From Streptomyces sp. CC208A (GTDB taxonomy: Bacteria > Actinomycetota > Actinomycetes > Streptomycetales > Streptomycetaceae): a stretch of 64,000 nt of DNA. Below the pieces are notes generated by a model. The model saw nothing but the letters and a program-made list of their open reading frames with translations, did no database searches and had not been told where the DNA came from. This document shows positions 18,064 to 27,936 of this stretch, in pieces. The translations under genes and the position numbers were made by a program. Location: positions 62,001-126,000 of the forward strand of contig NZ_JASCXN010000024.1 of assembly GCF_030010625.1 (NCBI RefSeq), read 5' to 3'. Within the stretch, counting starts at the first letter, position 1, and the number at the start of each line of letters is the position of its first letter.

Positions 18064-18142
18064 GTCCCGGTGTTCCCTTCCTGCCTGCACGGTTGCCCCG
18101 CCCGCGTGCGACGGGGCCAACCGGATGACGACGTGCGACGGC

Positions 18143-19231
18143 TTACTTCGCCTGGGCGGTCGCGAACTTCTTGCGCCAGGCCAGCGACACGTACACGAGG
18201 GCCACGAGGACGGGCACCTCGATGAGCGGGCCGACGACACCGGAGAGGGCCTGGCCGGAGGTGACGCCGAAGGTGGCGATGGCGACGGCGATGGCGAGCT
18301 CGAAGTTGTTGCCCGCGGCGGTGAACGCGAGGGTGGCGGTGCGGTCGTAGTGCAGGCCGATCGCCTTGCCGAGCGCGAAGGTGCCGAACCACATGATCGC
18401 GAAGTACACGAGCAGCGGGAGCGCGATCCGGGCCACGTCGAGGGGCTGGGAGGTGATGGTCTTGCCCTGGAGGGCGAAGAGGATGACGATCGTGAAGAGC
18501 AGGCCGTAGAGGGCCCACGGTCCGATCTTCGGCAGGAACTTCTGCTCGTAGGACTCGCGGCCGAGCTTCTTCTCGCCGATGCGGCGGGTGAGGAAGCCCG
18601 CGAGCAGCGGGATGCCGAGGAAGATGACGACGTTGAGCGCGATCTTCCACATGGAGATGTCCAGCGTCTCGCCCTCGCCGAGGCCCAGCCAGCCAGGGAG
18701 GATGTCGAGGTAGAACCAGCCGAGCAGGCCGAAGGCGATGACCTGGAAGACCGAGTTCAGGGCGACCAGGACGGCGGCGGCCTCGCGGTCGCCGCAGGCC
18801 AGGTCGTTCCAGATGATCACCATGGCGATGCAGCGGGCGAGGCCGACGATGATCAGGCCGGTGCGGTACTCGGGCAGGTCCGGCAGGAAGATCCACGCGA
18901 GCGCGAACATCACCGCGGGGCCCAGGACCCAGTTGATGACCAGGGACGACACCATGAGCTTCTTGTCGCCGGTGACGGCGTCGAGGCGGTCGTAACGGAC
19001 CTTCGCGAGCACCGGGTACATCATGATCAGCAGGCCGACGGCGATCGGCAGCGAGATGCCGCCGATCTCGACCTTGGCGAGCGCGTCGTTCAGGCCGGGG
19101 ATGAGCCGGCCGAGACCCAGTCCGAGGCCCATGGCCAGGAGGATCCAGACGGCGAGAAAGCGGTCAAGCGTCGAAAGCTTCGCGACGACCGAGGTCTCCT
19201 CGGTCGGGGCGGGCGCTTGGGTGGGGGTCAC
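18143..19231 (-). CDS. acr3: Arsenite efflux transporter, ACR3 family
   Basis: A 362-residue inner-membrane transporter with about ten spans, exporting arsenite driven by the proton gradient. The family signature [18 protein letters not shown] lies near the middle and includes the conserved Cys. [16 protein letters not shown] marks a second conserved helix. GTG 19231 overlaps the arsR stop by 4 bp (GTGA), so it is translationally coupled to its repressor. It is often named arsB in Streptomyces although it is not an ArsB-family protein. Confidence 0.95.
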   Translation of the reverse strand: MTPTQAPAPTEETSVVAKLSTLDRFLAVWILLAMGLGLGLGRLIPGLNDALAKVEIGGISLPIAVGLLIMMYPVLAKVRYDRLDAVTGDKKLMVSSLVINWVLGPAVMFALAWIFLPDLPEYRTGLIIVGLARCIAMVIIWNDLACGDREAAAVLVALNSVFQVIAFGLLGWFYLDILPGWLGLGEGETLDISMWKIALNVVIFLGIPLLAGFLTRRIGEKKLGRESYEQKFLPKIGPWALYGLLFTIVILFALQGKTITSQPLDVARIALPLLVYFAIMWFGTFALGKAIGLHYDRTATLAFTAAGNNFELAIAVAIATFGVTSGQALSGVVGPLIEVPVLVALVYVSLAWRKKFATAQAK

Positions 19232-19536
19232 GGACAGGCCCTCTTGTTCTCGGCAGCGGTACGAGCGGACTCGGCGAGTTCGGCGAACTGGCCGGCGATG
19301 GAGGCGATGACGTCCGGGCGGAGCTTGTAGTACGTGAAGCGGCCGCACGGCTCCGTCTCGACGACCCCGGCCTCGCGCAGCACTCTCAGGTGGTTGGAGA
19401 GGTTGGTCTGCCTGGCACCGGTCTCCTCGACCAGGTGGGTGGTGCACAGCATCTCGCGGGCGAGCAGGGTCACGATCCGCAGGCGCAGGGGATCGCCCAG
19501 CACCCGCAACAGCTCAGTGTCGACTGACGTCATCAT
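19228..19536 (-). CDS. arsR: Arsenical resistance repressor ArsR
   Basis: A 102-residue ArsR/SmtB winged helix. The DNA-recognition helix is in TNLSNHLRVLREAGVV. Cys31 (LCTTHL), Cys64 (EPCGR) and a Cys near residue 101 are possible arsenite ligands; the classic ELCVCDL motif is absent, so this is a variant sensor. It would bind the 19537-19627 intergenic region, repressing the arsR-acr3-arsO unit and perhaps the divergent arsC operon. Confidence 0.92.
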   Translation of the reverse strand: MMTSVDTELLRVLGDPLRLRIVTLLAREMLCTTHLVEETGARQTNLSNHLRVLREAGVVETEPCGRFTYYKLRPDVIASIAGQFAELAESARTAAENKRACP

Positions 19537-19627
19537 GTACTGATACTCTCACATCAGTGGTGGATGACACCATCGGGTGCTGATTTCAGTTGCGCCTGAT
19601 TTCGTCGTGAGACAAGAGAGACCTGCC
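19537..19627. promoter_or_regulatory. Divergent ars promoter region
   Basis: This 91-bp gap separates arsR (leftward) from arsC (rightward). It contains ATCAG at 19553 and CTGAT at 19580, an inverted pair around GTGG...CACC, and is more AT-rich than its surroundings. Both operons probably start here under ArsR. Precise operator boundaries are not resolved. Confidence 0.5.
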
Positions 19628-20041
19628 GTGTCCGAGAAGCCCTCCGTCCTGTTCGTCTGCGTCCACAACGCCGGCCGTTCCCAGATGGCCGCCGCGTGGC
19701 TGTCGCACCTGGCCGGAGACCGCGTCGAGGTCCGCTCCGCGGGCTCGGCCCCCGCCGACCAGGTCAACCCCGCCGCCGTCGAGGCGATGCGCGAGGTCGG
19801 CATCGACATCACCGCCGAGACCCCGAAGATCCTCACCATCGACGCGGTCAAGGCGTCCGACGTCTGCATCACCATGGGCTGCGGCGACACCTGCCCCGTC
19901 TTCCCGGGCAAGCGCTACCTCGACTGGACGCTGGAGGACCCGGCCGGCCAGGGCGTCGAGGCCGTCCGCCCGATCCGCGACGAGATCAAGAAGCTCGTCG
20001 AGGGCCTGATCGAGGAGATCGCCCCGGAGAAGACCGCATGA
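19628..20041 (+). CDS. arsC: Arsenate reductase, thioredoxin-coupled LMW-PTPase type
   Basis: A 137-residue cytoplasmic enzyme that reduces arsenate to arsenite. The nucleophile loop CVHNAGR gives Cys11 and Arg17 (C-x5-R). Cys80, Cys85 and Cys89 in CITMGCGDTC supply the resolving cysteines expected of thioredoxin-dependent enzymes. KRYLDWTLEDPAGQ matches the family's catalytic Asp region. GTG 19628 is used. Its stop overlaps the thioredoxin reductase ATG by 4 bp, and thioredoxin follows, so the electron donor system is co-expressed. Confidence 0.95.
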   Translation: MSEKPSVLFVCVHNAGRSQMAAAWLSHLAGDRVEVRSAGSAPADQVNPAAVEAMREVGIDITAETPKILTIDAVKASDVCITMGCGDTCPVFPGKRYLDWTLEDPAGQGVEAVRPIRDEIKKLVEGLIEEIAPEKTA

Positions 20042-21006
20042 GCGAGATCCGCGAGGTCGTCATCATCGGCTCCGGCCCCGCCGGGTACACCGCCGCCCTC
20101 TACACCGCCCGCGCACAGCTGAAGCCGCTGCTGTTCGGCAGCTCGATCTTCGTCGGCGGTTCGCTCACCACGACCACCGAGGTCGAGAACTTCCCCGGCT
20201 TCCCCACCGGTGTCGACGGCCCCGACCTCATGGACAACATGCGGGCCCAGGCCGAGCGGTTCGGCGCCGAGATGATCGACGACGACATCGTCTCCGTCGA
20301 CCTCACCGGTGACATCAAGCTCCTCACCGACTCCGCCGGCACCGTCCACCGCGCGAAGACGGTGATCGTCGCCACCGGCTCCGGCTACCGCAAGCTCGGC
20401 CTCCCCCAGGAGGACGAGCTGTCCGGTCGCGGCGTCTCCTGGTGCGCCACCTGCGACGGCTTCTTCTTCCGCGACCGCGACATCGTCGTGGTCGGCGGCG
20501 GCGACACCGCCATGGAGGAGGCCACCTTCCTCACCCGCTTCGCCCGCTCGGTCACCGTCGTCCACCGCCGCTCGACCCTGCGCGCCTCCAAGGCCATGCA
20601 GAACCGGGCCTTCGCCGACGACAAGATCTCCTTCGCCTTCGACAGCGAGATCGCCGAGATCAAGTCCGAGAACGGCATGCTGTCCGGCGTCGTCCTGCGC
20701 GACACCTTCACCGGCAAGACCCGCGACCTGGACGCGACCGGCCTCTTCATCGCCATCGGCCACGACCCGCGCACCGAGCTCTTCACGGAGCAGCTGGCGC
20801 TGGACGCCGAGGGCTACATCAAGGTCGAGGCGCCCTCCACCCGTACGAACCTGCCCGGCGTCTTCGCCGCCGGCGACGTCGTCGACCACACCTACCGCCA
20901 GGCCATCACGGCCGCCGGCTCCGGCTGCCAGGCCGCCATCGACGCCGAGCGCCACCTCGCCGCTCTCGCCGACAAGACCCCGGCCATGGCAACGGCCACG
21001 GCCTGA
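20038..21006 (+). CDS. arsT: Thioredoxin reductase (ArsT)
   Basis: A 322-residue low-molecular-weight thioredoxin reductase using FAD and NADPH. IIGSGPAGYTAALYTARA is the FAD motif, WCATCDG carries the redox pair Cys136/Cys139, VVVGGGDTAMEEA is the NADPH motif, and GVFAAGDVVDHTYRQA closes the flavin site. ATG 20038 overlaps the arsC stop. In Streptomyces arsRBOCT this position is arsT. Paralogous to the housekeeping trxB, it should recycle the thioredoxin encoded next for ArsC. Confidence 0.95.
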   Translation: MSEIREVVIIGSGPAGYTAALYTARAQLKPLLFGSSIFVGGSLTTTTEVENFPGFPTGVDGPDLMDNMRAQAERFGAEMIDDDIVSVDLTGDIKLLTDSAGTVHRAKTVIVATGSGYRKLGLPQEDELSGRGVSWCATCDGFFFRDRDIVVVGGGDTAMEEATFLTRFARSVTVVHRRSTLRASKAMQNRAFADDKISFAFDSEIAEIKSENGMLSGVVLRDTFTGKTRDLDATGLFIAIGHDPRTELFTEQLALDAEGYIKVEAPSTRTNLPGVFAAGDVVDHTYRQAITAAGSGCQAAIDAERHLAALADKTPAMATATA

Positions 21007-21035
21007 CCGCAGCAGATCCCGACAGGAGGCACCTC

Positions 21036-21362
21036 GTGGCCCTCAAGACCGTGACCGACGCTTCCTTCGAAGCGGACGTCCTCAAGAGCACCAAGCCCGT
21101 CCTGGTCGACTTCTGGGCCGAGTGGTGCGGCCCGTGCCGCCAGCTCGCGCCCTCCCTGGAGGCCATCGCGGCCGAGCACGGCGACAAGATCGAGATCGTC
21201 AAGCTCAACATCGACCAGAACCCCGACACCGCCATGAAGTACGGCGTCATGTCGATCCCGACCATGAACGTCTACGTCGGCGGCGAGGTCGCCCAGACCA
21301 TCGTCGGCGCGAAGCCCAAGGCAGCCCTGATCCGGGAGCTGGAAGGCTTCCTCGCGGGCTGA
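21036..21362 (+). CDS. trxA: Thioredoxin
   Basis: A 108-residue thioredoxin with the WCGPC active site (Cys31, Cys34), the preceding LVDFWAEW strand, and the cis-proline in MSIPTMNVYVGG. GTG 21036 follows AGGAGG at good spacing. It is the third gene of the arsC operon and the probable direct reductant of ArsC. Its inclusion makes the island independent of the chromosomal thioredoxin pair. Confidence 0.96.
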   Translation: MALKTVTDASFEADVLKSTKPVLVDFWAEWCGPCRQLAPSLEAIAAEHGDKIEIVKLNIDQNPDTAMKYGVMSIPTMNVYVGGEVAQTIVGAKPKAALIRELEGFLAG

Positions 21363-21387
21363 GCCCCTGGGGCACGCCGCCAGGGGA

Positions 21388-21446
21388 CGAGAACAGGCCC
21401 CGGTCCCGCCGTCATTGCGAGATGGCGGGACCGGGGCCGTTCTCGT
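21388..21446. terminator. Bidirectional hairpin between trxA and arsR2
   Basis: A long inverted repeat pairs 21388-21410 with 21424-21446, about 22 bp with one mismatch, the inner part being GGCCCCGGTCCCGCC and its complement, around a 13-nt loop. It sits between convergent genes and lacks a clear U tract on either side, as is usual in Streptomyces. Confidence 0.8.
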
Positions 21447-21457
21447 AGGGACGCGGG

Positions 21458-21829
21458 TCAGGCGGTGTCGGGATCGAGGATGTCCCGGACCCGGCGCAGC
21501 CCGTCACGGTCGACCGAGTACCAGACCCAGGTGCCGCGGCGGTCCCGCCTCAGCAGCCCGGCCTCGGTCATGATCTTCAGGTGGTGGCTGACCGTGGGCT
21601 GCCGAAGGCCCAGGCACTCGGTCAGGTCGCAGACGCACGCCTCCTCCGTCGGGGAGCGCTCGATCAGCCGCAGTATCTGCAAGCGGGTCGGGTCGGCGAT
21701 GGCCTTGAGCATGGCTGCCATCCGCTCCGCCTCCTCCCGGTCGATCAGAAGGCAGGCGAGCTGCGGGCTGCACGCCTCCGTCTCCGGAGCGCGCACGGCC
21801 CGCGCCGTGTCTATTGCAGTGATAGCCAT
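21458..21829 (-). CDS. Second ArsR repressor (CVC type)
   Basis: A 123-residue ArsR/SmtB repressor. It has the classic sensor motif EACVCDL (Cys65, Cys67) at the start of the recognition region, then QPTVSHHLKIMTEAGLL and RRGTWVWYSV. Two further cysteines near the N-terminus (positions 20 and 26) may add to metal binding. It differs clearly from the ArsR at 19228, and is closer to the relic at 14959. It is divergent from a fused arsenate reductase and should bind the ATAGAT palindrome between them. Confidence 0.92.
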   Translation of the reverse strand: MAITAIDTARAVRAPETEACSPQLACLLIDREEAERMAAMLKAIADPTRLQILRLIERSPTEEACVCDLTECLGLRQPTVSHHLKIMTEAGLLRRDRRGTWVWYSVDRDGLRRVRDILDPDTA

Positions 21830-21929
21830 CTATTCACCATACGAGCGGCGGTGAGCGGAACGAGGCTCCGGAAGGTGGTCGTGCCATGAGTTCATCGAGC
21901 GTTCACTTTCGCTCGCGCCTGTGCAGAAA

Positions 21930-21945
21930 ATAGATACCCATCTAT
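21930..21945. promoter_or_regulatory. Candidate ArsR2 operator, ATAGAT palindrome
   Basis: The sequence ATAGATACCCATCTAT pairs ATAGAT with ATCTAT around four bases. A related half, ATCTATTCACCAT, lies at 21827-21840 overlapping the arsR2 start. AT-rich dyads of this kind are typical ArsR-family operators. It also lies where the promoter of the divergent reductase gene is expected. Confidence 0.6.
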
Positions 21946-22009
21946 GATCCTGGTAGACGGGCCGATCGGGTCCGCAGGCCGGAACGAGGCCGGAACGAGG
22001 AGGTGTGCG

Positions 22010-22681
22010 GTGGACGAGTCGGCTCACCTCGGGCGGTCGACGCCGCCGCTCCGGAGCACGAGCGCGCTGCTCGACCGCATCACCCGGCGGCTGGCCGCAC
22101 GGCACCGCCGGTCGTTCTCCCGCGAGACCGTCGAGCGGTACGTGGCGGAGTGCGCCGGTCTGCTCGCAGGCCGGGCCCGGGTACGCACCTATCTGCCCGC
22201 GCTCGTCGAGCGTTTCGCGGACCAGCGGCTCAGCGCCCTCGCGCGCGGGGCCGGGCTCAGCCCCAAGCCGGTCCCCGAGGTGCTGTTCGTGTGCACGGAG
22301 AACGCCGGGCGCTCGCAGCTGGCCGCCGCGCTCATGCGTCAGCGGGCCGCGGGGGCGGTCACCGTGGCCACGGCCGGCTCGGCGCCCGCCGCGGACATCT
22401 CCCCCGTCGTGCGGCGGCTCCTGGCCGAGCAGGGCCTGGACGTGGGCGAGGAGTTTCCCAAGCCGCTGACCTCGGAGATCCTGGAGGCCGCCGACGTGGT
22501 GGTCACCCTCGGCTGCGGAGACGCCTGCCCCGTGCGGCCCGGCCGGCGCTATCTCGACTGGGATCTTCCCGATCTCGGCGGACTCGACATCGAGAGCGCG
22601 CGGGCCGTGCGGGACGGCCTGGCGACGAGGGTCGAGGGACTGGTCCGCGAACTGCTGCCCGAGCAGGCCCCCAGCACCTGA
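22010..22681 (+). CDS. Arsenate reductase-like protein with N-terminal helical domain
   Basis: A 223-residue fusion. Residues 20-85 form a three-helix bundle (LDRITRRLAARHRRSFSRET, then VERYVAECAGLL) found on some actinobacterial ArsC proteins and thought to mediate dimerisation. Residues 88-220 are the LMW phosphatase/arsenate reductase domain with CTENAGR (C-x5-R) and the downstream LGCGDACP cysteines. GTG 22010 has GAGGAGG 6 bp upstream. With ArsR2 it makes a second regulated reductase unit. Confidence 0.88.
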   Translation: MDESAHLGRSTPPLRSTSALLDRITRRLAARHRRSFSRETVERYVAECAGLLAGRARVRTYLPALVERFADQRLSALARGAGLSPKPVPEVLFVCTENAGRSQLAAALMRQRAAGAVTVATAGSAPAADISPVVRRLLAEQGLDVGEEFPKPLTSEILEAADVVVTLGCGDACPVRPGRRYLDWDLPDLGGLDIESARAVRDGLATRVEGLVRELLPEQAPST

Positions 22682-22706
22682 CCCCCGCCGCGGAGTGCGG
22701 CGGGGA

Positions 22707-22997
22707 TCAGCGGTCGTCGCTCAGGCACCAGGAGACCAGCGTCCGGGCCTCGCCGAGCGTGCCCGCCGTGATCAGCTCCACGATCGTGGTCCAGTCCGCC
22801 GACCCGGACTGCCACCGTGTCGCCCCGACCGTGCGGAACCGCACCCGGACCCTCTTCGCGTACCAGCGCTTGCGGTAGACGAGGGTTCCGAGGGTGGGGA
22901 CGTGGTGGCGTCCGCTGACCGCGGCCCAGCGGGGCCGACGCGACGCCCGCCCCGGGAGGTCGATGTACGAACTGTCGTCGTCCGGCCGGTCCTCCAT
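22707..22997 (-). CDS. Small hypothetical protein downstream of the response regulator
   Basis: A 96-residue basic protein containing GTLVYRKRWYAKRVRVRFRT and WTTIVELITAGTLGEARTLV. I do not recognise the family. It starts 33 bp after the response regulator gene ends and is on the same strand, so it is probably the last gene of the pst-regulator transcript. No signal peptide or membrane segment is seen. Confidence 0.6.
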   Translation of the reverse strand: MEDRPDDDSSYIDLPGRASRRPRWAAVSGRHHVPTLGTLVYRKRWYAKRVRVRFRTVGATRWQSGSADWTTIVELITAGTLGEARTLVSWCLSDDR

Positions 22998-23030
22998 GGG
23001 CGGTGCGCCTCCCTCCGGTGGCTCGTCGCG

Positions 23031-23801
23031 TCAGGCGCCCGAGGGGGCCGGGATCCGGTCGGTGCTGCATTCGAGCCGGTAGCCAAGCCCGCGGATCGCG
23101 TCGATGGTGCAGCAGCTCCCCGCCTCGTCCCGCAGCTTCATCCGGACGCGGCGGATGTGGACGGTGAGCGTGTTGCTGTCGAGGGCGTCAGTGCCCCACA
23201 GCGCGCGGGTGAGCTCGGCGCGGCTGATGACCCGGTTGGGGTGCTGCATCAGATAGCGGAGCAGCTGGAATTCACGGACCGGCAAGTTCAGCGAGCGCCC
23301 TCGTACATGGACGTGGAACCCGGCCGGATCAAGCTCGATGTCGCCGACGGTCAGGGGGTCGGCCGAGCCGTCCCCGGTGGCCTTGCCGGAGGTGAGCAGC
23401 GGGAGGATCTCCTCGATGCGGTACGGCCGGGCGACGATGGCGACGGCGCCGGCGGCGAGAGCGGCGGTGGCCTCCCCCACTCCGTCCGGTCCGGCCCCGA
23501 CGATGACGGGGACCGGGTGGAGGCGGGCGATCAGCTCGGTGACCTGCGCGGCGCCGACCACGGGCAGCGGGGCGGCGAGCAGGACGGCGGCCGGGTGGCG
23601 GACGCCGACCTGAAGCAGGGCCTCCGCGCCGTCGTGGCAGACGGTCACGGAGACGTCGGCGCCCTCGAAGCGGGCCACCGCCCGGCCCGCGAGCGTGACG
23701 TCCGGCTCGGCCAGGAGCAGGCCCGGACCGTTGGTGTCGGCCTTGCCGCCCCCGCCGCGCTCGGCGGCGGGCCGCGGGGGCCATGGTGCTGCGGGTGTCA
23801 C
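23031..23801 (-). CDS. OmpR/PhoB-type response regulator with degenerate receiver
   Basis: A 256-residue regulator. The C-terminal winged helix (about 150-245) is intact: LTVGDIELDPAGFHV, REFQLLRYLMQHPNRVISR, and VHIRRVRMKLRD. The N-terminal receiver has lost its acidic pocket: the usual phospho-Asp strand reads AVLLAAPLP with Ala in place of Asp, and the terminal Lys is Arg (VARPYR). It is therefore unlikely to be phosphorylated. It follows pstB by 54 bp on the same strand and starts at GTG 23801 with AAGGAG upstream. No sensor kinase is adjacent. It may bind phosphate-regulated promoters constitutively. Confidence 0.82.
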   Translation of the reverse strand: MTPAAPWPPRPAAERGGGGKADTNGPGLLLAEPDVTLAGRAVARFEGADVSVTVCHDGAEALLQVGVRHPAAVLLAAPLPVVGAAQVTELIARLHPVPVIVGAGPDGVGEATAALAAGAVAIVARPYRIEEILPLLTSGKATGDGSADPLTVGDIELDPAGFHVHVRGRSLNLPVREFQLLRYLMQHPNRVISRAELTRALWGTDALDSNTLTVHIRRVRMKLRDEAGSCCTIDAIRGLGYRLECSTDRIPAPSGA

Positions 23802-23855
23802 GCGTGGTTCTCCTTCACGGTGGCGGCGCGCAAAGGGCGGCTCGGGGAGGGCGGC

Positions 23856-24722
23856 TCAGCCGAAGCGGCCGGAGATGTAGTCCTCGGTCCGCTGGTCGGC
23901 GGGGGCGCTGAAGATCCGGGCGGTCTCGTCGTACTCGACGAGCCGGCCGTGGCGGACGCCGTGGTCGTCGACGTCGGCGGTGAAGAAGGCCGTACGGTGC
24001 GAGACGCGGGCGGCCTGCTGCATGTTGTGCGTGACGATCACGATCGTGTACTCCTGGGCGAGGTGCTCCATGAGGTCCTCGATCTTGGCCGTGGCGATCG
24101 GGTCGAGGGCCGAGCAGGGCTCGTCCATGAGGATCACCTCGGGCTTGACCGCGATCGTGCGGGCGATGCACAGCCGCTGCTGCTGGCCGCCGGACAGGGC
24201 GAGCGCGGAGCCCTTCAGCTTGTCCTTCACCTCGTCCCACAGCGCGGCGCGGGTGAGGGTCTCCTCGACCAGGTCGTCCAGGTTCCCCTTCACGCCCGCG
24301 ACCCTGGGGCCGTAAGCGATGTTGTCGTAGATGGACTTGGGGAACGGGTTGGGCTTCTGGAAGACCATGCCGATGCGGCGGCGGACCTCGATCGGGTCGA
24401 CGTCCCTCCCGTACAGGTCCTCGTCGTGGTAGCGGACCTTGCCGGCCACGCGGGCCCCGGGCACGAGGTCGTTCATGCGGTTGAAGCAGCGCAGGACGGT
24501 GGACTTGCCGCAGCCGGACGGGCCGATCATCGCGGTGATCTGCCGCTCGCCGATAGTCATGTTGACGTCCCGTACGGCCTCGTGGTCGCCGTAGAAGACG
24601 GACAGGCCGCCGACCTCGAAGACGGGGCTGGTCAGTTCGGGCGCCTCGCGGAAGGTGACGTCCGGGGACTTCGCGCCGGTCCGGGTGGTGCCGCCGGCGG
24701 TGGCGTCGGAGGGTGCGGTCAT
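23856..24722 (-). CDS. pstB: Phosphate ABC transporter ATP-binding protein PstB
   Basis: The ATPase of the Pst phosphate importer. Walker [10 protein letters not shown], the signature ALSGGQQQR, Walker [14 protein letters not shown] and the switch His in [12 protein letters not shown] are all present. ATG 24722, with GGAG 6 bp upstream, is preferred. An in-frame GTG at 24773 overlaps the pstA stop but has no ribosome site; it would add 17 low-complexity residues. It is the last of four coupled pst genes. Confidence 0.95.
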   Translation of the reverse strand: MTAPSDATAGGTTRTGAKSPDVTFREAPELTSPVFEVGGLSVFYGDHEAVRDVNMTIGERQITAMIGPSGCGKSTVLRCFNRMNDLVPGARVAGKVRYHDEDLYGRDVDPIEVRRRIGMVFQKPNPFPKSIYDNIAYGPRVAGVKGNLDDLVEETLTRAALWDEVKDKLKGSALALSGGQQQRLCIARTIAVKPEVILMDEPCSALDPIATAKIEDLMEHLAQEYTIVIVTHNMQQAARVSHRTAFFTADVDDHGVRHGRLVEYDETARIFSAPADQRTEDYISGRFG

Positions 24723-24769
24723 GGCGGTCTCCAGTGGTGATGGAGTGGTGGTCGGGGAGGTCATGGGAG

Positions 24770-25684
24770 TCACCAGCGGCGGGAGTAGCGGTTGCGGAGC
24801 CAGATGGCGGCGGCGTTCATCAGCAGGAGGAGCGCCAGAAGCAGGATGATCGCGGCGGCGGCGAGGTGGTGGAACTCCTCGCGGGACTGGCTGATCCAGT
24901 TGTAGATCTGGACCGGCAGCACGGTATAGGAGCTCTGCAGTCCCTCAGGGTTGAACATCACGAAGGTGACCGCGCCCAGCATGATGACGGGTGCCGCCTC
25001 GCCGATCGCCCGCGAGAGGGCGAGGATCGAGCCGGTCGCGATGCCGGGCACGGCGGCGGGCAGGACCTGGCGGCTGATGGTCTGCCACTGGGTCGCGCCG
25101 AGCGCCAGGGAGGCTTGGCGGATGGACCGCGGTACGGCCCGGATCGCCTCGCGCGAGGCGATGACGACGACCGGCAGGACGAGCAGCGACAGGGTGAGGG
25201 CGGCGGTCAGGACCGTCGTGCCGAGGGCGAACTGGCGGGCCAGCAGGCCGAGTCCGAGGATGCCGTAGATGATCGAGGGGACAGCGGCCAGGTTCTGGAT
25301 GTTCAGCTCGATCATCCGGTTGTACCAGCGGTCGGGGTCGGCGTACTCCTCCAGGTAGATCGCCGCCATGATGCCGGTGGGCAGGCAGAACAGGGCGGTG
25401 AAGGAGATCACCCAGAGCGTGCCGAAGATGGCGGACTGGGCGCCGGCGTTCTCGGGGCGGCGGACGGAGGGGAAGTTCTCCCACAGTCGCGCGTCCATGC
25501 GGGGCCACGCCTCGGCGAGGACGTACGTCAGCAGGGACACCAGGAAGACGACGCCGATGGCGAGGCAGGCCAGGAGCAGCCAGCGGAACAGGGTCTCGCC
25601 GGGCCGGAACCGGGGTCCGGCGAGCAGGCCGCGCTCGGGCTTCCGGGCCGCGGGTGCCGGTGCCTGGGTGGGGGTGGTGGTCAC
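24770..25684 (-). CDS. pstA: Phosphate ABC transporter permease PstA
   Basis: A 304-residue permease with six predicted spans after a short Pro-rich N-terminus. The conserved inner loop [21 protein letters not shown] and [13 protein letters not shown] identify PstA. GTG 25684 overlaps the pstC stop by 4 bp (GTGA). With PstC it forms the membrane channel of the importer. Confidence 0.94.
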   Translation of the reverse strand: MTTTPTQAPAPAARKPERGLLAGPRFRPGETLFRWLLLACLAIGVVFLVSLLTYVLAEAWPRMDARLWENFPSVRRPENAGAQSAIFGTLWVISFTALFCLPTGIMAAIYLEEYADPDRWYNRMIELNIQNLAAVPSIIYGILGLGLLARQFALGTTVLTAALTLSLLVLPVVVIASREAIRAVPRSIRQASLALGATQWQTISRQVLPAAVPGIATGSILALSRAIGEAAPVIMLGAVTFVMFNPEGLQSSYTVLPVQIYNWISQSREEFHHLAAAAIILLLALLLLMNAAAIWLRNRYSRRW

Positions 25685-26624
25685 TCGTACACCTCCCGGT
25701 ACTTGCGCACCAGACGGATGCTGAACAGGTTCATGAGGAAGGTGGCGACGAACAGCAGCGCGCCGACCGCGAAGATCGTGTCGTACGCGATCGAGCCCAC
25801 CGGCACGTCGCCCGAGGCGGCGCGGGCGATGAACGCCGTCATGGTCTCCATCTCCACCAGGGGGTTGATGGTGAAGTCGGGCTTCGAGCCGGCCGCGATG
25901 AGCACGATCATGGTCTCGCCGACCGCGCGGGACACGCCGAGGACGCAGGCGGCGACGATGCCGGACAGCGCGGCGGGGACCACGACGCGGATGGACACCG
26001 TGCGCTTGCCGGAGCCGAGGGCGAAGGCGCCGTCGCGCAGCGAGTGCGGCACGGCGGACAGGGCGTCCTCGGTGAGGGAAGCGATCGTCGGCACGATCAT
26101 CACGCCCATGACAAGGCCGGCGGAGAGGCCGTTGCGGACCTCCGGCTGCCAGCCCTCGGGCAGGAGGTCCTGGAGGAGCGGGGTGATGAACGCCATGGCG
26201 AAGAAGCCGTAGACGACGGTGGGGATGCCGGCGAGCACTTCCAGGCTGGGCTTGAGGACCTTGCGGACGCGGGGGTTGGCGTACTCGCTCAGGTAGATCG
26301 CGGCGCCCAGGCCGACGGGGACGGCCACGAGCAGCGCGATGCCGGTGATGACGAGGGTGGCGGCGACCAGCGGCAGCACGCCGAACTTCTTGTCGGCGAA
26401 GAGCGGGGTCCACTCGGTGCCGGTGAAGAACTCCACCGGGCTGACCTGCTGGAAGAAGCCCACCGCGGGCGGGACCAACGAGACGACGATCCCGACGGTG
26501 GTGGCGACCGAGACCAGCGCCGCCGTCAGGAGCAGCGCCTTGACCACGGCCTCGCCGTAGCGCGGGCGGGCCCGCCGCAGGGACCGCGTACCGGTCCCTG
26601 CGGCGGACGAGGTGGTGGAGCTCG

Positions 26625-26628
<4 letters not shown>
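25681..26628 (-). CDS. pstC: Phosphate ABC transporter permease PstC
   Basis: A 315-residue permease. EYANPRVRKVLKPSLEVLAG and IPTVVYGFFA are typical PstC segments, followed by the EAA-like loop DALSAVPHSLRDGAFALGSG and SRAVGETMIVLIAAG. GTG 26628 overlaps the pstS stop by 4 bp. The unbroken chain of overlaps pstS-pstC-pstA indicates tight co-translation. Confidence 0.95.
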
Positions 26629-27611
<983 letters not shown>

Positions 27612-27936
27612 GACTCTCGACCCTCGTGTCTGCCGGATGCCCCGGCGTTCTGGATCCGGTGCGCGGCGCGCCCCGTTCGGACAACCAGATCGAAGGCCGT
27701 CTATGTGAACACCCGATGTACGGGGAACCCCTCCGCGATGAACGATAGCCGTTCATCTATATAGACAGATCATGATGCTAGGAGGGGTCGTCCGCGACGG
27801 TTTCCGTCCAGTGTTCGGGCGGAGTTCACCCTTCAGGCCACGCGCCACGGGTGTCCGCCGCCTAGCGTCCTCCATCGATGGCCGCCTATGTCCTCGGCGG
27901 CAGGACCGTCCGTCTCCCCTTGCGTGTGGAGGAACC
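27612..27936. promoter_or_regulatory. Divergent pstS-phoX control region with PHO-box-like repeats
   Basis: No gene is present. Towards phoX, GTTCGGGCGGA and GTTCACCCTTC form two adjacent 11-bp direct repeats at 27813-27834, fitting the Streptomyces PHO-box plan of 11-bp units starting GTTCA. Towards pstS, the inverted repeat GATGAACG-ATAGC-CGTTCATC lies at 27737-27757, with other GTTC-type units at 27710 and 27728 on the minus strand. PhoP binding at both ends is likely but not shown. Confidence 0.55.
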
